From: Straminergon stramineum | Lineage: Eukaryota > Streptophyta > Bryopsida > Hypnales > Calliergonaceae | NCBI GenBank assembly: GCA_963920665.1 | Contig: OY987271.1 | Location: 188,501-252,500 of the forward strand | Direction of reading: 5' to 3' | Length of the DNA: 64,000 nt | Part shown: positions 58,490 through 64,000 of the stretch, in pieces | Position numbering within the stretch: position 1 is the stretch's first letter | Layout: every line of letters begins with the position of its first letter | Made by a program: the position numbers and the translations under genes | The notes under the pieces: model-generated | Told to the model about the DNA's origin: nothing | The model's database searches: none | Seen by the model: only the letters and a program-made list of their open reading frames with translations

Positions 58490-59123
58490 ATGGGCAGCAC
58501 CTCGACCTTCAGAAAACCAAGTATTGATCGCCTTTGCAAAGCATCCGAGGACTCCATCCTAGACTATGGACAATACATGATCTTAAGCACGGGGAACTTC
58601 CTTGGCTCGGCACCCACGGTGAATTCCTCTATGGATTTCTCTACCAAACCCATTCATGATGGGGTGGTAGACAGCCCTCCAGACCGGAAACCGCGCCTAC
58701 CAGTGTCGGCCTCGCCATCGCCTTTACAGTCCAAAGAGCCTTCCCACACACTGATGGACCCGTCTACTTTGGACAAGGGGATCCAAAGGAAGCTCTACAG
58801 AGACGCGAATTATCCCATGCCTATACTGGAAATGCTCTCCCCTGTTTTGGAAAACAAACACGATGAAGCGGTTCACCACCCTATTGACCCGCCCTTGCTT
58901 CCGTGGCAACGGTTGCCGTATCGGGAAAAGAGGATCAAGAGGAAGTACATTGGACCTTCATGCAGTTAGTGCTCAACTCCCTCGTGGGATTCCTGGGAGC
59001 ACCGGTCCTTGAAGGCACAGAGGACAGAACAAGTCCTTAAGGCTGGCAAGATTGCAACAGGATATAGTCGTGGACCTGAAATTCTCAAGGCCATGGAGAA
59101 GATGAAGAGTAAATCACTCCAAT
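58490..59123 (+). pseudogene. Region F ORF4: unrecognised protein with an in-frame TAG
   Basis: The frame starts at ATG 58490 right after an acceptor-like TATGTTTTAG, so it may be an exon start. It reads GSTSTFRKPSIDRLCKASED, later IDPPLLPWQRLPYREKRIKRKY, reaching TAG 58967-58969. In the same frame 50 further sense codons (SWEHRSLKAQRTEQVLKAGK; EILKAMEKMKSK) run to TAG 59121-59123, consistent with an internal stop. The protein is Pro/Ser-rich with a basic region. I do not recognise a family. Confidence 0.45.
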
Positions 59124-59324
59124 AGTAGTTCCTTCTCATAGCTATACATTGTAGAGTGGAGACGATCAATTGCTCTCGAATGGTTCATAGTTTTGAGGCA
59201 TAGACATTTACATAGTCGGGAATTTTATTTAGAGTGTAAATGATGTAGGTAGCTACAATCCTCCTATTATAAAAAAACATGATGCTTGGAGATTGTAGTC
59301 GTACCATTCAATGCAAATCGTCCA

Positions 59325-59690
59325 AGTTCCTTCTTGTCTTCGATTGTGATGGCCTTGTGAGTAGGAGCTCAACACGAGGAGGCTGTGGATATAGGAGAAG
59401 GAAGTAGACGATGGGCTCCGACGTAGATCCAAGCATAAGAATTGTAGACACAAAAACATCCAAGCGTCGCTCTTAGCAGTTCCATGGGTGGCAATCCAAA
59501 CTACCATGATAAATTGCAGTTTGGGGAACTGCGGAGTGGCGTCTGGATGTTTTCGGCTCTATGATTTCGTTGCTTGCATCTACGGCAGAGCTCATCGTCC
59601 ACTTCCTTCTCCAATAACCATGGCCACTTCGTTTGAAGCTTCTACTCACAAGGCCAATATAGTTGAAGAAGATGAGGTCCTTTGCTACCA
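59325..59690. repeat. Long imperfect foldback (arms about 155 bp, loop about 38 bp)
   Basis: Sequence 59330-59484 is complementary to 59523-59680 with roughly three quarters of positions matching. Conserved blocks, left against inverted right: GGCCTTGTGAGTAGGAGCT / GGCCTTGTGAGTAGAAGCT; GGAGAAGGAAGTAGACGATG / GGAGAAGGAAGTGGACGATG; CGTAGATCCAAGC / CGTAGATGCAAGC; AAACATCCAAGCGTCGCTC / AAACATCCAGACGCCACTC; GCAGTTCC / GCAGTTCC. As RNA it would fold into a long hairpin of the kind seen in young MIRNA or siRNA loci, or it may be a foldback transposon. Confidence 0.7.
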
Positions 59691-59711
59691 AAAACATGAC
59701 GGTAGGCTTGA

Positions 59712-59966
59712 CTAGTACATATTGTTGTACATAGTGAGTGCATATGAGACGGCGTTACTTGAAGTCAGAAGCTTTGTAGGAGACTTTGTAGAAAGGAGGA
59801 GCTTAGGAAGAGGGCATCCAAAGAATGAAGGAGACATGTAGGTCTCCAAATGAGCTAATTCCACAACGAAGACAAACTCTGGGAAGCTAAAATACGAGAA
59901 TCCATACAAACAATTCCCAACACGGCCGTTGAAAATGACGCTCACAAGCTGTGCTTCACACAACAT
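59712..59966 (-). CDS. Hypothetical ORF (weak)
   Basis: An 84-codon minus-strand frame (LCEAQLVSVIFNGRVGNCLY; ELAHLETYMSPSFFGCPLPK) has fairly even codon use and abuts the right arm of the foldback, whose minus strand is also open. It may be part of a decayed gene from which the foldback was derived. No domain is recognised. Confidence 0.2.
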   Translation of the reverse strand: MLCEAQLVSVIFNGRVGNCLYGFSYFSFPEFVFVVELAHLETYMSPSFFGCPLPKLLLSTKSPTKLLTSSNAVSYALTMYNNMY

Positions 59967-61099
59967 AGTATTTGAGAGTCAATCTGAATGGTCATGTCAA
60001 AGAATTGTTTCTATAGAATCTCGTGTTTTTGCCTCCTTTGGTTCGCCTCCGCTGTGGAATTCATTGGTTTGAAGACCTTCCTTTCTCCTTCATGATGTCT
60101 GTGGGTGCCATAGCCACTTCCCAATCATCCATTTCCAATGATGGTAAGAACAACTTCAATGCAAATGTCATGTAATTTACAAATAGAAATGCAAGGACTT
60201 AGGGATGTCAATGTGTCTACAAACTCCTATATCTCTATGTAGAGATTGAGCACATGTATTTTGATGACAAAAGTGTATACATCCAAAGCGTATACATCCT
60301 GTACTTATATATTCAATGATTATATTATATAAAAACATTATTATTTCTAAAATATTTTATTCCAATTTCTAAATATAGCACTTCAATGTGGATTTTGTGA
60401 GTGATTACATTGCTGATTTAGTAGTAATTAATAGTGACTTCTCTTAAGTTTTTAATTTCTAGTGTGTGCCAATCTCTCATTTCACTGGAAAACTCCCATT
60501 TTAATGAATATAATGTTTATTTTTTGCATTCACAGTCATAGGTATATCCATAGTCATGGGTACCTCATTGGTTTTTTACACTTTTTTTTCCCGCTCACAA
60601 GCTCATGTTTACAGGCTCACACGCTAGCAACCCTAGCATGTCGTATATGTATACTAGTGTACCCTCTGCTGTTGCCATGGTCAAAATAAAAGTAAAAGTA
60701 TTTTTCTAATTTTTTAATTCATAAAAAATTTGAAATTCCATAACTTTCACATCGTAAGTCCAAACGTTGTAAAACAAAGCTTGTGCACCCCTCCTCGCCG
60801 AGGGCTTTTCAACAATACCAAGAACTTGATCAAGGGACATGTCGTGGCATTAAATTTTAGTTTTTGTTCTCTACCTATGAAAACTAACCGGAAACCCCGA
60901 AGTAGGTATCCGGATCTAGCTAAAAAACCGTCAGAAGCTAAAATAGAGAAGGTAAATGAAGTAGTGGATGGATCTGCTCCAATCCAATCCCAACAGGAAA
61001 ACGGATGAGAATGTAAGTCTAACCGGATTGTGGATGAACTAGATATCAGGAGGACCGGATCCAGAATAGGTCATGATGGGGTGACAAGGGTCTAGAGAC
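59967..61099. other. AT-rich DNA, then 5' flank of element B
   Basis: No supported gene. From about 60720 the sequence acquires the CCGGATC-rich character of elements A and B and is probably the 5' (LTR-like) flank of element B. Confidence 0.4.
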
Positions 61100-61106
61100 T
61101 ATATAA
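61100..61106 (+). promoter_or_regulatory. TATA-like box of element B
   Basis: TATATAAGGGCTAGCC lies about 200 bp before the element B ORF and is followed by a C/T-rich leader (CTTTCGCCTTTCTCAGCGC). The arrangement resembles the other LTR-like promoters near 4741, 8667 and 18960. Confidence 0.4.
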
Positions 61107-61304
61107 GGGCTAGCCTGCCACCCTAAACCTCTTCTGCACTTTCGCCTTTCTCAGCGCTCTCCATGCTCTAAGCTCTCTACTCTCGTTTGTGACTTAGCCA
61201 CCTGTATAGGATTTGCGTGAGAGTGTCTTTTTTGAGAGTTGTGTTGTTATTGTTATAGTTTTGATTTCCGGTTGAGATCAGAGAGAGAATGTGAGGAATA
61301 GGAC

Positions 61305-63120
61305 ATGCGGCTAGGAGAAGGTGAGGTAAAATTGGAAGGGGGTTCCGAGCTCGCATCCATGTCCATACCGCAGCTCAGGAGAAGTAGAGGTAGATAGGCT
61401 AGAACATCCTCGATGGAGGTGAAACTCCAGAAAGTGATTCCGGTTATTCCCTCTACCGAGCTAGCCAAGTCCCAACTCATGGAGGATTTGACTTCTATGG
61501 GTTGCCTAGGGTTCGTAGAGAAACCCTAGGGCTTCAGGAAAGAGGTTATGGTGAGGGAACTCTTGGGTAAGCTATCCAACGAGTTCGACAACACCATGAG
61601 AGCAGTTTCGCATCTCTGGACAAAGGAGGTCTGGAGAGCAATGTACAATTTTCGGTCAAGAGGATTGGGAATGGCAAACCGGAAGGACGAGTTCGTCTGG
61701 GGTAAGTTCCAGGGTGCCATCAACCCAACAGACGGCTACACTATAGAAGACTGCGACGACAATTGCCATCACCGACATCTCTAGTTCTTCATTCCGATCC
61801 TACATCCAGAAAAGCCAACGAGGGTGACGATTTCCCTCGCGGATACAATATTCGGTGTCCTAAGGGGAGACCGAAGAGTCGATTGGGCCCGAATCATTTC
61901 CAATCTGGGCGCCTAGCTCGTAGGTAGAGTTGGAAAGAGTAGGGCTACTCCTGTATGTCCCTACCTCATCCATCTCTACCATTCCCATCAGCTCCTAAGC
62001 GTTGTAGAAGAGAAGGTGTGGAGGGCTCAAGAAGTTCTCCTGAAGTATAGAGAATCGGAAATGGATGACGAAGCCGATTCCAGTTGCGACCCAAGAGATG
62101 AAAGTGAGTCAGAAGACAAGGAGCCGGCGATGCCGCTGATCAAGCAACAGAAAACAACCTCTCCTCACAAACAAGGGACACCACCCAGTCGCAATACATT
62201 GGCCCGGAAGAGAGATCGGAAGTCGAGATGACCGTATCGAAGGAATCAGATCCCGATGATCCGTTCAATCCTCTCATCAAAATCTTATGCGATGTGAGAG
62301 TAGATTGGGAACTAAAGAAAAGAATCCTGGGTGCGATTGGAAAGTTGGTGGGAGCACCGCTAGACAGCGAACTGCCGGAGAAGGTGGCATGCTGCATCTC
62401 GGATCCGGTCAAGACTCGGAAACAGGAAGCGGAGATCCGTAGGCTATAGGAGGAGGTGGATCGAGTGAAGGCAGAACTCCTTGTGCTCAAGGAGACCTCT
62501 ACAGCCACTCGAACGATGGCCGAAGAGGCTTAGAAAATGGTTGAGTAGGTGAAGGCCACATTCAGGGAGATCGGAATGGCCGTCGCTAAGGCGAAACTGT
62601 TTGATGAAAAAGTACACGATGAGAAGAAGCCATGCGGCTCCCAAATGGTCTAGATTCTCATAGACTTTGCCGAACCAGTTGAAGCGGCAATGAAGGAGGC
62701 GTGGAAAGCGACTGACCGGATAGAAGAGAGTAGTTGGTTAGTGTCGGGAGCTACCTGCTCTCGAGGGATTCACCTCTCGGACATCTCCCTACTGGATTTG
62801 TTCTTGAATGCAGTAGCAGGGGAGGGGAAGGATGTCACCTCTAAGTCCAAGAGATTAGAGGCCAAGGTGACTCCGGGCAGCATGTTTGGAACCGCCATCG
62901 ATTTAGATTCAACCCCCAGATCCATAAAAGGCGACCCGATTCCTAATCCTCAAGAGGAGGAACGGAATCGAAACTTAAACAAGATCTTCGAGCAGATGGA
63001 GCCGGGAACCGAGAGCCGGAGAGCGCCACCATTGGATCTTGGGTGGGTACATAGGTGTGTAAATATTAGGAAGAGTAGGAATGGATCCGGATCTTGTTCT
63101 GATCTGGTTAATAGTAGGTA
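61305..63120 (+). pseudogene. Element B: paralogue of element A, decayed retroelement-like ORF
   Basis: The first frame runs from ATG 61305 to TGA 62229, with TAG at 61395, 61527, 61782 and 61914. The second, shifted frame (open from about 62150) runs to TAG 63118-63120, with TAG at 62447, 62531, 62546 and 62651. All eight internal TAGs sit at Gln-like places. Homology to A: FFIPILHPEKPTRVTISLADTIFGV against IFIPILYLEKPI*ITVKVANTIFGA; VDWARIIS against VNWGKVIG; CPYLIHLYHS against GPYLFHLYYY; later coiled coil and MV*ILIDF against RI*VDFSS. An added N-terminal part includes DEFVWGKFQGAINPTDGY, reminiscent of plant mobile-element proteins. One frameshift near 62100-62160 separates the halves. 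No polymerase or integrase domain is visible. Function unknown; gag-like role guessed. Confidence 0.6.
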
Positions 63121-63585
63121 GGACCGAAAGTCTGGCCTAAGTTGCGGTGGAATTTTCGTAGGCTTTTTGTACTTTTTGGTTGTATTTAAGTCAGTCCCTA
63201 CAAAGGGTACTGGAAGTCTCTTCTTTGCAAAACTTCTTGTACCTTTGTATGTGCTCTTATGTTATGTATCTCTCCATAGCGTGGTAGGTTTGCATGATGT
63301 GGAGTTAGGAAGGTGTAGGATTGATTGGTGAATAAATTTCTCCCCTTGGCGTGTATGTTTCTGATCTTTGGTGCATGTGAGTGGGTTGTGGAAGTGTTGG
63401 AAGTGGACTTCAGTGCCTCAGTAGATCCAGAGTTTTGAGTTCCGGGTGAGAAAGTCATTGCTAGGCTAGGCGGATAGGGAAGGTATCCTTAGTTGCACTA
63501 GAACTCCTGGGTAGGAAATTTGGTTGAGTATCCAATCTCTTGTGAGGTCTCACCACCTTAGTTGGTAAATGGAATAGCTCTAGTA
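63121..63585. other. 3' flank of element B, no gene seen
   Basis: No recognised gene or repeat. GC content and word use match the flanks of element A. Confidence 0.4.
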
Positions 63586-64000
63586 CACTATAAGAAAACC
63601 ACGTTTTTGGTTACGTTATACAGAAAATATACCTTGTTTTTCTTGACGTCAATGCGTTTTCTGCCTAATGTCTGCGTTTTCTGTCTAACGAGCCCAATAG
63701 TCAAAATTTGCACTAATGTTTCCTAAAATGGGTCCCTGAAACCAAGTGAACGTAAACATGGTTGAACTAACATGAACGTCATTCTTGACGTCAAAGATAG
63801 CAGTATACATTAGATTTTGAACATCACCAAAAACATGTAGTTGCCACGTCAGCCACAGGGACTGTTTTCAGTACGGGCAGAGTACATTCACTATAGAGAC
63901 CTAAGGCAGAACATTGACCCCAAGTAAAAAATTGAAGGGACGGGCAAGTGTTTTGGTAGGGAGCCAAAAAACTAGTAGGGATGGATTGAGCATTTTTTCA
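63586..64000 (+). mobile_element. Left end of a second CACTA element (runs off the window)
   Basis: CACTATAAGAAAACCACG at 63586 matches the consensus start of plant CACTA elements (CACTAnAAGAAA). It is followed by short repeated words in both senses (TTGACGTCA near 63640 and 63790; GCGTTTTCTG at about 63653 and 63673; GAACGT), as in subterminal regions. GTA at 63583-63585 would be the target duplication; the other end is outside the window. Confidence 0.65.

Noticed and set aside
9438..63120. Reassignment of TAG/TGA to Gln/Arg in this organism
   Set aside because: The intact aconitase gene ends at TAG right after its conserved C-terminus and has no internal TAG or TGA in frame, so the standard code holds. 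The stops in mobile elements are better explained by mutation.
9438..63120. U-to-C RNA editing rescuing the stops
   Set aside because: Such editing is known for organellar transcripts of some plants. These are nuclear-type repeats with introns and transposons, and no transcript is available. I keep it only as a test, not a claim.
1..64000. CRISPR array, tRNA, rRNA or prokaryotic operon
   Set aside because: Tandem repeats here lack spacers of constant size, no tRNA cloverleaf or rRNA segment was recognised by eye, and gene structure is eukaryotic. A tRNA scan could still find one that I missed.

Overview
The window looks like nuclear DNA of a plant-lineage (streptophyte) eukaryote. The evidence is a 19-exon gene with GT-AG introns throughout, interstitial CCCTAAA/TTTAGGG (plant-type telomere) tracts, a CACTA transposon with typical plant ends, a DUF659-type hAT transposase, and AT-rich repeat-filled intergenic DNA. 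I cannot name the species. Nothing prokaryotic (operons, ribosome binding sites, CRISPR) is present, and I recognised no tRNA or rRNA.

Layout. 1-9 kb: AT-rich, degenerate LTR-like DNA with a 1-kb dispersed repeat and two tandem arrays. 9.4-11.4 kb: a decayed retroelement-like ORF (element A). 11.4-22.9 kb: gene-free, very AT-rich, old LTR-like repeats. 22.9-30.5 kb: a GC-rich island and the only clear host gene, aconitase (902 codons after splicing, all three Fe-S cysteines present). 32.2-34.8 kb: a CACTA element (TIR CACTAGAAGAAAA, target duplication AAC) with a 1.3-kb repeat nested inside it. 35.3-39.8 kb: a hAT element with an unusually long transposase tail. 40.2-44.2 kb: element C, one 3.4-kb reading frame with a Cys/His domain, coiled coil and RING finger. 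47.5-49.8 kb: element D, which shares the N-terminal domain of C. 50.9-53.7 kb: element E, a protein-kinase-like ORF. 53.9-59.1 kb: region F, four ORFs including an FCP1/NIF-type HAD phosphatase, with repeated 15-21-bp palindromes in the gaps. 59.3-59.7 kb: a long imperfect foldback. 61.3-63.1 kb: element B, a paralogue of A. From 63.6 kb: the start of another CACTA element running off the window.

Two patterns tie the mobile part together. First, the ORFs of A, B, C, D, E, F and the hAT mostly keep one frame for hundreds to over a thousand codons but carry in-frame stops that are overwhelmingly TAG and TGA, sitting where Gln or Arg is plausible. This is the footprint expected of C-to-T change at CAG (CHG) and CGA (CG), the two symmetric plant DNA-methylation contexts. 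Second, the hAT, C, D and E ORFs are each preceded within about 0.2-1.2 kb by a GC-rich array built on CGGACG. I infer that C, D and E may be non-autonomous, gene-carrying relatives of the hAT, but the window alone does not prove it.
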